From Cyclobacteriaceae bacterium (GTDB lineage Bacteria > Bacteroidota > Bacteroidia > Cytophagales > Cyclobacteriaceae): a DNA stretch of 64,000 nt. The notes beneath the pieces are model-generated. The model ran no database searches. It saw nothing but the letters and a program-made list of their open reading frames with translations, and was not told the DNA's origin. This document shows positions 27,001 through 34,393 of the stretch, in pieces. Location of the stretch: contig JANQKF010000013.1 in NCBI GenBank assembly GCA_028281285.1, positions 496,001 to 560,000 on the forward strand, given 5' to 3'. Each line of letters starts with the position of its first letter. Within the stretch, counting starts at the first letter, position 1. The position numbers and the translations under genes are program-made.

Positions 27001-27047
27001 TATACTTTGTGCCTCTCGCTTATTGGTTTACCACGAAAAAGAATTAG
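24006..27047 (+). CDS. RND superfamily efflux permease (AcrB-like), partner of the adjacent adaptor
   Basis: The 1013-residue protein has the two-fold RND layout with membrane segments near residues 10-30, 335-480, 520-540, 845-930 and 960-1010. The start MVKFLIHRPIAVLLSVVGLV is typical. TM4 carries GLGMLIDNSIIVIDNITRKR; like the other permease in this window it has Asp-Asn where many pumps have Asp-Asp. A late segment has GIMVNDAILKIDTINRLR and RLKPILMTSITTILALLPVA. The first gene of the pair is the adaptor immediately upstream. With the peptide, propeller and thioredoxin-like genes on the same strand, export of or immunity to the small peptide is conceivable, but drug or lipid efflux is equally possible. 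Confidence 0.92.
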   Translation: MVKFLIHRPIAVLLSVVGLVVFSILAFRNLPISLLPNIEVPAIAVKVNYPNTPPSIIENNILKPIRLELSSLDKLDGIESTASSETGIISLQFEYGTRMNLAYIEVNEKIDRLLSVLPRDMDRPLVARINTSDIPVIRIQVVPKDSADFLSISELSEKVLKKRLEQLNGVSIVDINGLRKPFISIEPDMAQLSSLGLDERQLEQVLKGANQELGQLSIKDGHYRYFVRMANRLDDLEEIKSLPIVNSEGQAVSLEQVAKVAYKTEKLNGYHIYNSQEGLVITVHKQASAKMNELMPIIDEAINHFKTDYPEAEFDVTQNQSLLLNAGISNLQTSLLYGGAFAFLVLFLFMGNFKIPLIMGITLPISLILSFLLFYILDLSINIISLSGLALGLGMLIDNSIIVIDNITRKRKEGVNLIQACVQGVNEVMAPLISSVLTTLAVFVPLVFLNGLSGALFKDQALSVGIILGVSLLVAFIVLPLIYRLFFGRDKGSIKDNSYLFSLVLSLYKTIFKKAFRYKLLSLLLLLTFIPFGVWLAKDMNTEGLPTIEKTETLVRINWNEPVDAEGNKDRIEAFLQSLPNYLQVEAEIGIQQFLLLGGYSTVQQVELYINSASQDDKINTELWINEFFDSKYPNASLKIADAPNAFEQLFTSDDPAFSLKWKNLNQNEPLSKKDYHELLEELRFEKASFNEGKGFLFEEAMSVVIDNQALATYGIPESELKTVLSQSIDNYLITDIRRFGEVTPLRMTRTNEDFRQKVNSAVISGREGQEYPISSFLKFEFTEDYKHITADRSGLYQSIEWDKIEDGKIKELMTSTPKLAAQKGLAVDFDGTFFENKESLRQLIFILLISVALLYFILAAQFESLLQPLIVIFTLPLGVAGAIIVLQVSGNTLNVMSAIGVIVMLGIMVNDAILKIDTINRLRVEYARDKTGISASQILEKAISRTGEIRLKPILMTSITTILALLPVAFSTGLGADLQRPLVYAVIGGLTIGTFTALYFVPLAYWFTTKKN

Positions 27048-27056
27048 CACATTTTG

Positions 27057-28247
27057 TTAGTCCTGACTCAAAGCTGCTACTCCCGGCAAAGTCTTTCCTT
27101 CCATATACTCCAGCAATGCTCCTCCCCCGGTGGATACATAAGACACTTTGTCTCCAAAACCAAAGGTATTGATAGCTGCAGCCGAATCTCCTCCACCAAT
27201 CAATGAAAAGGCGCCATTTGAGGTAGCCTCCACTATCGCTTCCGCTACAGACTGGGTGCCGGCAGCAAAGCTGGACATTTCAAATACACCCATAGGACCA
27301 TTCCAAAGAATAGTCTTCGACTCTTTCACAGTATCACTAAATACCTGCGCTGCCTGTGGTCCAATGTCAAGTCCCATCCATCCTTCAGGGATAGCATGAT
27401 TCATTGCAATTTGAGTATTGGCCTCATTGCTAAATGCATCGGATATGACAGAATCTATTGGAAGCATCAGGTTGACATTCAACTCTTTGGCTTTCCTGAT
27501 TAAATCCTTCGCCAGATCAAGTTTATCATCTTCACAAAGTGAAGAGCCTATACTTCCTCCCATTGCCTTAAAGAAAGTGTAGGACATACCTCCACCAACA
27601 ATCAGATTATCCACTTTCCCAAGTAATTGTTCGATAATCAATATTTTGTCTGAAATTTTGGCTCCTCCCATGATTGCCGTGAAAGGCTTTTCTGATTGTT
27701 CAAGGACCTTTTGGGCATTCTCAAGTTCAGCTTTCATTACAAAACCGCAGGCCTTATCAGTAAAGAATTTTGCAATGATTGAAGTTGAAGCATGAGCCCG
27801 GTGAGCAGTGCCAAAAGCATCGTTGATATAAATATTCCCGTGTTGAGAGAGTTCTTTGGCAAAGGCTTTATCTCCTTTTGTTTCCTCTTTATAAAACCTA
27901 AGGTTTTCTAAAAGGAGGATCTCCCCGGACTTTAATTCACTGGAAAGGGTGGATGCCTCCTCGCCTATACAATCATTTGCAAACTTTACTTGGCGATTAA
28001 AAACTTCACTTAAATGATCTACGAGATGACCGAGAGAAAATTTGTGCTCTGGGCCTTCCTTTGGTCTGCCCAAATGAGACATCAAAATCACAGCACCTCC
28101 GTCATTAAGAATTTTTGAAATAGTTGGAATAGCAGCTCGGATCCGTGTATCATCAGTAATCTCTAGTTCACTGTTCAACGGAACGTTGAAATCCACTCTA
28201 ATCAATGCCTTGCGTCCATTGAAATTATAATCTTCAATTGTCTTCAT
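27057..28247 (-). CDS. pgk: Phosphoglycerate kinase
   Basis: The 396-residue cytosolic enzyme has the expected family length. The N-terminal substrate-binding half shows [21 protein letters not shown] and an ENLRFYKEE segment; the C-terminal nucleotide half has [24 protein letters not shown] and [13 protein letters not shown], then [19 protein letters not shown]. It catalyses reversible phosphate transfer from 1,3-bisphosphoglycerate to ADP in glycolysis. Its stop lies 9 bp from that of the convergent RND permease, with no space for a terminator. It lies 11 bp downstream of the Sua5-type gene on the same strand, so the TPR lipoprotein, Sua5 and pgk probably form one transcript. Confidence 0.97.
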   Translation of the reverse strand: MKTIEDYNFNGRKALIRVDFNVPLNSELEITDDTRIRAAIPTISKILNDGGAVILMSHLGRPKEGPEHKFSLGHLVDHLSEVFNRQVKFANDCIGEEASTLSSELKSGEILLLENLRFYKEETKGDKAFAKELSQHGNIYINDAFGTAHRAHASTSIIAKFFTDKACGFVMKAELENAQKVLEQSEKPFTAIMGGAKISDKILIIEQLLGKVDNLIVGGGMSYTFFKAMGGSIGSSLCEDDKLDLAKDLIRKAKELNVNLMLPIDSVISDAFSNEANTQIAMNHAIPEGWMGLDIGPQAAQVFSDTVKESKTILWNGPMGVFEMSSFAAGTQSVAEAIVEATSNGAFSLIGGGDSAAAINTFGFGDKVSYVSTGGGALLEYMEGKTLPGVAALSQD

Positions 28248-28258
28248 TCTTAATTTGT

Positions 28259-29218
28259 CTATTGGGCTGCAGCCCGTCTCAATCTGTCATTAATTGCTCT
28301 ACCCAAACCAGTTTCTGGTAAAGGGTGCGCTATGATCACGCGAATATCAGGGTTTTCATCTAATTCTCTCATCCCCTTAAATAAGTTTTTTGATGCCTCC
28401 TCAAGGCTTTTGCTTGCCGAAAGCTGAAACTGATTATTTAGGGGCAATGAAGGAACTGGATCACCAAATATGAGGCAACCTGTTTCCATGGGATCTTTAT
28501 CTATGAGCAGTAAAGACATATCGCCTAATTCAAAGCGCGTGGCTGGTGCATAGTGGCTTTTCAACATTCCCGGAGCGGCTGGTTCTGAAGACGAATGATC
28601 GTTGACTTTCACTTCGGGTATAAACTCCTGAATTGACTCGAGTGATTTGCCTCCTAGTCGTAAGATGGTGGGAACTTCTTCTGCAAAACTGACAATCGTA
28701 GACTCAATGCCAATCTCACAATCTCCCCCATCCAAAATATATTCGATGGAATTACCTAGTTGTTGATTGACATGTGTGGGTGTTGTAGGGCTTATATACC
28801 CAAAGGGGTTGGCACTTGGTGCTGCGAGAGGGAAACTCAACCGTGACAATAAATCTAATGTTAGCGGGTGTTTCGGAATACGACAAGCAACGCTATCAAG
28901 ACCGGAAGTGACTATGTCCGGAATAATATTATCCTTTTTCAAAAGTATAGTGAGGGGTCCTGGCCAGAATTGATCCATCAGATCCTCGGCAGTATTGGGT
29001 ATGCCTTTCACAAATGACCTAACCTGTTCCTTGTTTGCAGCATGTACAATTAGAGGATCAAATGATGGTCGGTTTTTGGTCTTGAATATGCTAAGAACCG
29101 CGTCTTCAGACAACGCATTACCCGCTAAACCATAAACAGTTTCCGTAGGAATCCCTACCAGTTTGTCCTCTTGCAACAACCGGATGGCAGCATCAATATC
29201 TTTTCCAATCAAGGCCAT
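28259..29218 (-). CDS. L-threonylcarbamoyladenylate synthase, Sua5 type
   Basis: I choose ATG 29218 ([16 protein letters not shown]), whose A is shared with the TGA stop of the upstream TPR gene (TGATG). A start four codons earlier is possible. The 319-residue protein has a YrdC-type catalytic domain ([62 protein letters not shown]) and, after LRLGGKS, a C-terminal Sua5 domain starting near [11 protein letters not shown]. This two-domain length separates it from short TsaC proteins. It makes threonylcarbamoyl-AMP from threonine, bicarbonate and ATP for the t6A37 modification of tRNAs. Confidence 0.93.
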   Translation of the reverse strand: MALIGKDIDAAIRLLQEDKLVGIPTETVYGLAGNALSEDAVLSIFKTKNRPSFDPLIVHAANKEQVRSFVKGIPNTAEDLMDQFWPGPLTILLKKDNIIPDIVTSGLDSVACRIPKHPLTLDLLSRLSFPLAAPSANPFGYISPTTPTHVNQQLGNSIEYILDGGDCEIGIESTIVSFAEEVPTILRLGGKSLESIQEFIPEVKVNDHSSSEPAAPGMLKSHYAPATRFELGDMSLLLIDKDPMETGCLIFGDPVPSLPLNNQFQLSASKSLEEASKNLFKGMRELDENPDIRVIIAHPLPETGLGRAINDRLRRAAAQ

Positions 29219-29934
29219 CACTGAAGACAATTTTGGGCAATCGCTTCACCGGCTGGCTCATAGGCATGAGTTTGGGCATCTTGGAGGTAAATACAGCCCT
29301 CAGCACGATTACCATTCGCGATTTCGGCCAAACCCAACCAATAGTAAGCTTCGCCATAATCTCCTTTGAACTCAATGGCTTTCTTCAGATCGAAGATGGC
29401 ATCATCAGGATTGTTAGTTCTTAATTCTGTTTTCCCTTTATTAAGATACACTAGTGGATTAGAATCATCTAATCTAAGGGCAAACTCAAACTCGAAAAGA
29501 GCACGTTCATACTCTCCATATTTGAAAAGAATGGCCCCTCTGTTAACATAGATATCAGCGACATTCGGCTGTACATTACTGGCCATGTCATAGTCTTGTA
29601 TCGCCCCATTATCATCTTGCAAAAGTCTCTTTGCATTGCCACGATTGAAATAAGCCCTATAGTCAGCGGAATCTACAGCGATCGCACGATTGAACATTTG
29701 AACAGATTCCTCTAATTGGCCAATCCGGGTTAGAGCAACCCCTCTGGCGTTCAGAGCCACATAATTTGTGGGATTCTTCTCCAAGGCCTTGTTGAACGAC
29801 CGAATGGCATCCTCAAAGCTGCCATTGGCCAATTGGTCCCGACCCATCTCGACAAGTTCATCTTCGGAAGGACCGCATGCTGAAAAAAGCCCAATGATTA
29901 AAAAAGAAAGTATAATTTGATTTAGTCGCCTCAT
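29218..29934 (-). CDS. TPR-repeat lipoprotein
   Basis: The 238-residue protein has a lipoprotein signal (MRRLNQIILSFLIIGLFSAC, Cys20) and then about six tetratricopeptide repeats, for example FEDAIRSFNKALEKNPTNYV, LEESVQMFNRAIAVDSADY, NGAIQDYDMASNVQPNVADI and YERALFEFEFALRLDDSNP. TPRs are protein-binding scaffolds; this one should hang in the periplasm from a membrane. The stop overlaps the start of the Sua5 gene by one base, so the two are coupled. No enzymatic domain is present and the partner is not evident. Confidence 0.9.
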   Translation of the reverse strand: MRRLNQIILSFLIIGLFSACGPSEDELVEMGRDQLANGSFEDAIRSFNKALEKNPTNYVALNARGVALTRIGQLEESVQMFNRAIAVDSADYRAYFNRGNAKRLLQDDNGAIQDYDMASNVQPNVADIYVNRGAILFKYGEYERALFEFEFALRLDDSNPLVYLNKGKTELRTNNPDDAIFDLKKAIEFKGDYGEAYYWLGLAEIANGNRAEGCIYLQDAQTHAYEPAGEAIAQNCLQ

Positions 29935-29976
29935 TCGGACGGCAAAGATACTGTACAGAAGTCGTGAAAAAAATGG

Positions 29977-32793
29977 TTATTGCCGACTTAAAATGACACG
30001 TGTTGCATCATTTTGATCTCGATAGGTCAAGCGCACAATGTAAATACCATCTTTGACTCTTTGTCCGATCTGATCGGTACCATCCCAGAATATTTCATTT
30101 TCACCTGTGAACCCCAATCCGGCAGAAGCTATTGTAACCAACTTTCCTTGCATATCATAGATCCGAACCACTACAAAATCAGAGTCAGGGATTCCAAAAC
30201 GGATCGTCACTAAATCGCTGAAAGGGTTTGGAAAGCTGGTCTCAATTTCGAGCTGTTCGGCCCCGCTCACCGGAGGTTCCGGATCTACGTTAGGGATTTG
30301 CGAGAAATAAAGTCCATTACCATGAGTGGCAGCAACAATTCTCCCATCTGATCTTCGATAATCTATCATTGGAACTACCACATTTCCTATGACATTAGCC
30401 CCTTCCTGAGCCCAAATGGTCGATGAGCCATTGAGAGTTCGGGTACTAAATAGGCCTACGCTTGTGCCGACATAGTATTGGTAGCTATCATCCTCAATTG
30501 GCACCACTCGTGCCCACCTTATAGAAGGGCCATTGCCAGATCCATCTGGATTTTCCTCCAGATTACCAGAAACATCCGTAAAGGTCTGTCCACCATCATC
30601 CGAAAAGAAGATACTTGGCACCAAGTAATTCGAAAAGGTGACCATTACATTGTCGGCATTGGTTGGGTCTATAGAAATTGAGGATACATTCGCATCAACT
30701 GGAAAATTAACTCCTGCATTTCGATTGAGATTGGTCACTGAATAACTATCTACATTGGCGTTATCAATTCGGTTGACCTGCCCATTTGATGAACCATAAT
30801 AAACTATATTGGCCGGCTCTGTTGAAGCATCGATAGCAGAAATTGAACCACTGGCAATGTTCGTATCCAATAGTCTGTCCCAGTTGAATCCCGTCTTGTT
30901 ATTACTTCCGGGAGGAATTTGACTCAGATTTCTGTTTCTCCAAACGAAATCTCCACCTGCCAGATACATCCTGTTCTGATTGGCAGGATCAAGTACATAT
31001 GGATTAATGAATAAATAGGGCTGACCGTTAGTCTGACCACCTCCAATAGGATCGATCCTGGCAAATGAGGTCAATTGATTTTCAGAACCCAAAGTCACTC
31101 TGAACATCCTTGAATTCTGGAACGAGACATAGTAATAAATACCAAACCTCGTAGTCGCTACATAAGCACCATCTCCTCCCAAAACTCTACTCGTAGAGCT
31201 TACCAAATTGGAAGTAAGGAGTGTCCCATTATCCTGGGTTCCGCCTAAAACAAAGTTGTCCTCTTCAAACTTGCTTATCTGAGCAGTATAATACTGACTG
31301 GTAACATAACCGTTATTTAAAGGGACGTAAGAAACGGTCTCTGCACGATTGTTCTCAGTCCGGAATATACCACCATCATTGACGGAAATCATCCGATCAG
31401 GATTAGAAGGGTAAAAGATAACGTCATGCTGATCAGGGTGATGATTATCGTATACAGAGGCATCATTATCCAAACTATATCCACCAATCCACGTGGTATT
31501 GTTTCTTGAATTAAAACCGTCTGTACTTCGGTAAAGATTGGTCCCTCCTAAATAGACAATATTTTCATCTTCCGGATGTGCCGAGATCATCATATTATAG
31601 GACACTTGTGCATTATAGTCTCCGAAATCACCTCCAAAAGCAGGAACACTTCCTGAGAGATTCGTGAACCGATTGAGGGTCGCATCAAACTTACCTAGTA
31701 TCGGGCCACCCAAACCATCAGCGACTGTATAAATGATATTCGGGTTTCCAATTGATGACCCTAATTCGATGCGTCTTGAAGGCATACTGTTAAAGGATAC
31801 TACAGATCTCCATGTTAAACCATTGGTTGTAGATTGATAAATACCTCCGTCCTCCGATAAGGTCGTTCCATCATTCGTGGTATTGCTGATTGATGCATAT
31901 ACGGTTCCATCAGAAGTTTTGTGAACATCGGAATAGAATATGGCTACTTCATCATTCAAATTGGTTTCTCCCAGGGAAAGCAAATCGTCACCAAGCACTG
32001 TTCTCCAAGTGAGCCCTCCATCTTCAGACAAAACAACACCTCCGAAAATAGCTGCTAGTATAACATCGCCAGTGCTGGGTTTTGGGTCTAGAACGATGTC
32101 CCATACATAATTGAATGGTGAATTGAACTCAGCCGGGTCGTTAGTGGCTGTAGATGGAAGAACCACCCAAGTCCTACCCCCATCAGTGGACTTAAAAATT
32201 CCATCTCCTCGCAAAGGAGCTCCAGCACCTCGGGCTGAATTACCAACAAGTTCGCCAGTACCAAAATACCAGGTATCTTCGCGGCCTGCTCGAGTGTCTT
32301 GTCGAATGACGGTAACACTATGCAATTGCTGAGGAGCAGTCGTTTTAGTCCAGGTATTCCCTCCGTCCTCTGTTCTCCAAACTCCACCAGAAACTCCAGC
32401 TGCGAGCATTACGTTTTCATCGCGAACGTCCATTGCGATTGCTCTGGTTCTACCTCCAATATTATTTGGACCAATACTTTCCCAATCTAAATTTTCTGTC
32501 CCCTCTGCCCCTTCAATCGAGGGTAGTGGCTCTTCGTTATTCTTAAATCTTTTAGCAAACTCATGCTCCAGATGTTTTATCCCCGGAGGTAGCTCACCTG
32601 TCTTTGGGTCGACAAGCATCATGGTTTCATATGCCGCTCTGTTCTGAGGGTTTTCACCCGGATTAAGTTGCGATTCAGCTTGAGGAAGTGTGAGTTCCTC
32701 AGGGTTCTCAGGAATCAAGAATGATCCCAAAGAGAATAGAACCCAACTTGCCAAGATTAGTATTGGAAGATGCTGTTTTTGGTAAAAGCTCAT
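29977..32793 (-). CDS. Secreted BNR/sortilin-type propeller protein with T9SS type A sorting domain
   Basis: The 938-residue protein has an N-terminal hydrophobic signal (LPILILASWVLFSLGSFLIP) followed by a spacer and repeated BNR/Asp-box motifs: TEDGGNTW, STDGGRTW, SEDGGLTW, SEDGGIYQS and SDDGGQTF. These mark the multi-bladed propeller of the VPS10/sortilin and glycosyl hydrolase-like fold. The C-terminus (about 855-938) has NPFSDLVTIRFGIP, VVRIYDMQGKLV, EIFWDGTDQIGQRVKDGIY and VILSRQ, a FlgD-like type A T9SS sorting domain. It is probably exported through the T9SS and attached to or released from the surface. No sialidase or other active site can be named with confidence. Confidence 0.88.
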   Translation of the reverse strand: MSFYQKQHLPILILASWVLFSLGSFLIPENPEELTLPQAESQLNPGENPQNRAAYETMMLVDPKTGELPPGIKHLEHEFAKRFKNNEEPLPSIEGAEGTENLDWESIGPNNIGGRTRAIAMDVRDENVMLAAGVSGGVWRTEDGGNTWTKTTAPQQLHSVTVIRQDTRAGREDTWYFGTGELVGNSARGAGAPLRGDGIFKSTDGGRTWVVLPSTATNDPAEFNSPFNYVWDIVLDPKPSTGDVILAAIFGGVVLSEDGGLTWRTVLGDDLLSLGETNLNDEVAIFYSDVHKTSDGTVYASISNTTNDGTTLSEDGGIYQSTTNGLTWRSVVSFNSMPSRRIELGSSIGNPNIIYTVADGLGGPILGKFDATLNRFTNLSGSVPAFGGDFGDYNAQVSYNMMISAHPEDENIVYLGGTNLYRSTDGFNSRNNTTWIGGYSLDNDASVYDNHHPDQHDVIFYPSNPDRMISVNDGGIFRTENNRAETVSYVPLNNGYVTSQYYTAQISKFEEDNFVLGGTQDNGTLLTSNLVSSTSRVLGGDGAYVATTRFGIYYYVSFQNSRMFRVTLGSENQLTSFARIDPIGGGQTNGQPYLFINPYVLDPANQNRMYLAGGDFVWRNRNLSQIPPGSNNKTGFNWDRLLDTNIASGSISAIDASTEPANIVYYGSSNGQVNRIDNANVDSYSVTNLNRNAGVNFPVDANVSSISIDPTNADNVMVTFSNYLVPSIFFSDDGGQTFTDVSGNLEENPDGSGNGPSIRWARVVPIEDDSYQYYVGTSVGLFSTRTLNGSSTIWAQEGANVIGNVVVPMIDYRRSDGRIVAATHGNGLYFSQIPNVDPEPPVSGAEQLEIETSFPNPFSDLVTIRFGIPDSDFVVVRIYDMQGKLVTIASAGLGFTGENEIFWDGTDQIGQRVKDGIYIVRLTYRDQNDATRVILSRQ

Positions 32794-32828
32794 AGGGGGA
32801 ATAAATATAAACGTTGGATCTTATGTAT

Positions 32829-33407
32829 TTACCATAGAGGCGACACTTTACCCTTAATGTGTGAGGTTTTTTCTGCCATCCTAAGAATAGAACGATTCGA
32901 TTTGGTCAAATTGTCCAAATCGATCAATGGAATCCAGGCAATCTTATTAGATTCTTCATTTTTGACGACTTCCTCACCAATATTAGCTGTAAATAAGTAT
33001 CGAATATCAAAATGTTCGTGCGCAGGCTCTGCCATTCGTTCAGGGATTTTGTGGATATCAATATCGAATATTTCGTGAGTCATAGATCTGACCGTAGTCA
33101 ACCCGGATTCTTCCTCCACCTCTCTTCTTGCTACTCTTAGTATGTTCGCATCCCCATCGGCATGCCCCCCTAATTGCAGCCATTTATCAAGTTTAGTATG
33201 ATGTGTCATAAGAGCAAAACGCTGAGTTTTATCAACTACCCAACCTGAACCGGTAATATGTGCATGAAGAAGCTCCCTGCTAAAGCAATTTGAATAATTG
33301 GACAATAACTCAAGAAATCGTTCCTTGAATTCAACCTCTTCGGGATAATCAGGTTGATACTCTTCTAAATTGCGGATGAGTTGATGACGGTCATCCTCCA
33401 ATGGCAT
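32829..33407 (-). CDS. NUDIX hydrolase with an altered first Nudix-box residue
   Basis: The 192-residue protein contains GHADGDANILRVARREVEEE then SGL, residues 81-103. The box pattern GX5EX7REUXEEXGU is met except that the first Glu is Ala87; the metal-binding REVEEE part is intact (R95, E96, E99, E100). Members of this subgroup often keep GGH at this site and hydrolyse nucleotide-diphosphate-X compounds; the substrate cannot be assigned. The first 17 bp overlap the end of the upstream gene for a secreted protein, so translation is probably coupled even though the two products should sit in different compartments. Confidence 0.87.
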   Translation of the reverse strand: MPLEDDRHQLIRNLEEYQPDYPEEVEFKERFLELLSNYSNCFSRELLHAHITGSGWVVDKTQRFALMTHHTKLDKWLQLGGHADGDANILRVARREVEEESGLTTVRSMTHEIFDIDIHKIPERMAEPAHEHFDIRYLFTANIGEEVVKNEESNKIAWIPLIDLDNLTKSNRSILRMAEKTSHIKGKVSPLW

Positions 33408-33765
33408 TGGTAATCACAATTGTGGCCTTATTTACCTTGCCCTCCGACAAGGCACTTATTTTCTCGCCTCCTCCAAAATTGTCTAAATCCCCTTTGCGAA
33501 CGATAATATAGTATTCAATTGGCTCAAGGTTTTTAAACGTGACCCTGCCTTTTCCGTCAGTCAACTTGAACGGTTGTACTTCATTTATTTCTTTATCGTA
33601 ATCGGCCTTAGATTTAAACAAGATGACCTTAGCATCATCTACCACATTCCCCAGCTTATCTACTACTGTGACCTTCAGTTTTGTTTTGAATAATTGAGCC
33701 TTCGATTCATGAGAAAAACCCATGAATATAAGGATTACGAACACGGCAATAAGATTTTTTTTCAT
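33391..33765 (-). CDS. Small secreted protein with a carboxypeptidase-regulatory-like beta domain
   Basis: The 124-residue protein has a signal peptide (MKKNLIAVFVILIFMGFSHE, cut after SKAQ). The mature part LKVTVVDKLGNVVDDAKVIL, followed by FKLTDGKGRVTFKNLEPIEYYI, has the strand pattern of carboxypeptidase-regulatory-like (Ig-type) domains: a V.D..G..V..A.V.L strand pair, then a TD..G...F..L pair. Such domains in Bacteroidota occur in cell-envelope proteins. It lies 15 bp after the upstream hypothetical gene and overlaps the NUDIX gene by 17 bp. Specific function unknown. Confidence 0.75.
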   Translation of the reverse strand: MKKNLIAVFVILIFMGFSHESKAQLFKTKLKVTVVDKLGNVVDDAKVILFKSKADYDKEINEVQPFKLTDGKGRVTFKNLEPIEYYIIVRKGDLDNFGGGEKISALSEGKVNKATIVITNAIGG

Positions 33766-33780
33766 CTCTGATTATTGTGG

Positions 33781-34374
33781 TTAATTATCGAATCTGAAAA
33801 TTTCGTCAATAAATTCGTCAAATGACAGAGCCTTAGTATATAAACGGTCCTGATAGATGTTGACCATCAATCTGATAAAGCTGGGAGCCCGATCTATCTC
33901 AATAAGTTCAATAATTACGTTTCCATACAATTGATTGAGAAGACCTTCCGCGGTTTTGGACCTTTCAGGTTTTAAATACCACTTTTCGATAGTCTCCTCA
34001 TAGGTCTCCCGAGCCAGAATTCTTCGGTCACCCTGGGTCAACTTATAGCCCGTTTTCAAAGTTTGGTCCTTTAGAAGATCAAACAAATTCCTGAACTCCT
34101 TGTGACTAATTCTGGAATTGTATGAAACAGCGAGTCCATTCGAATAATTTGAATTCAACAAGTGCACCTTTAGCTGCGATTCAATATCTGACTGTTTCAG
34201 ACGATAGGCATTTTCCAATTCTCCTAATAGGTCCCCGGACTGTTTGGACCATAGCCACGAATTATATTCATCTTGATCACTTTCAGACCGCTGGAGCTCT
34301 TCATAGATAACCTCATGACGTGGAGAACTATTAGGGAATATTTTGCGAAATACTTCTTCGAAATACGACATCAA
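33781..34374 (-). CDS. Conserved-looking cytosolic protein of unknown function
   Basis: This 197-residue protein has no signal peptide or membrane segment. It is rich in charged residues and predicted mostly helical; the centre contains LTQGDRRILARETYEETIEKWYLKPERSKT, given here only as landmarks LTQGDRRILA and ETIEKWYLK. The first codon may be ATG 34374 or the ATG directly after it. It lies between the RecQ-like helicase gene (20 bp upstream) and the small secreted protein gene (15 bp downstream), all on the same strand. I do not recognise a family. The compact spacing suggests it is a true gene in this transcript. Confidence 0.65.
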   Translation of the reverse strand: MMSYFEEVFRKIFPNSSPRHEVIYEELQRSESDQDEYNSWLWSKQSGDLLGELENAYRLKQSDIESQLKVHLLNSNYSNGLAVSYNSRISHKEFRNLFDLLKDQTLKTGYKLTQGDRRILARETYEETIEKWYLKPERSKTAEGLLNQLYGNVIIELIEIDRAPSFIRLMVNIYQDRLYTKALSFDEFIDEIFRFDN

Positions 34375-34393
34375 ACAAATACAATAACACTAC

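Noticed and set aside
17413-27047. Ordinary heavy-metal efflux operon (CusA/CzcA)
   Set aside because: No metal-binding motifs, TolC gene or metal regulator are visible, and the peptide, propeller and CxxC genes do not fit such an operon.
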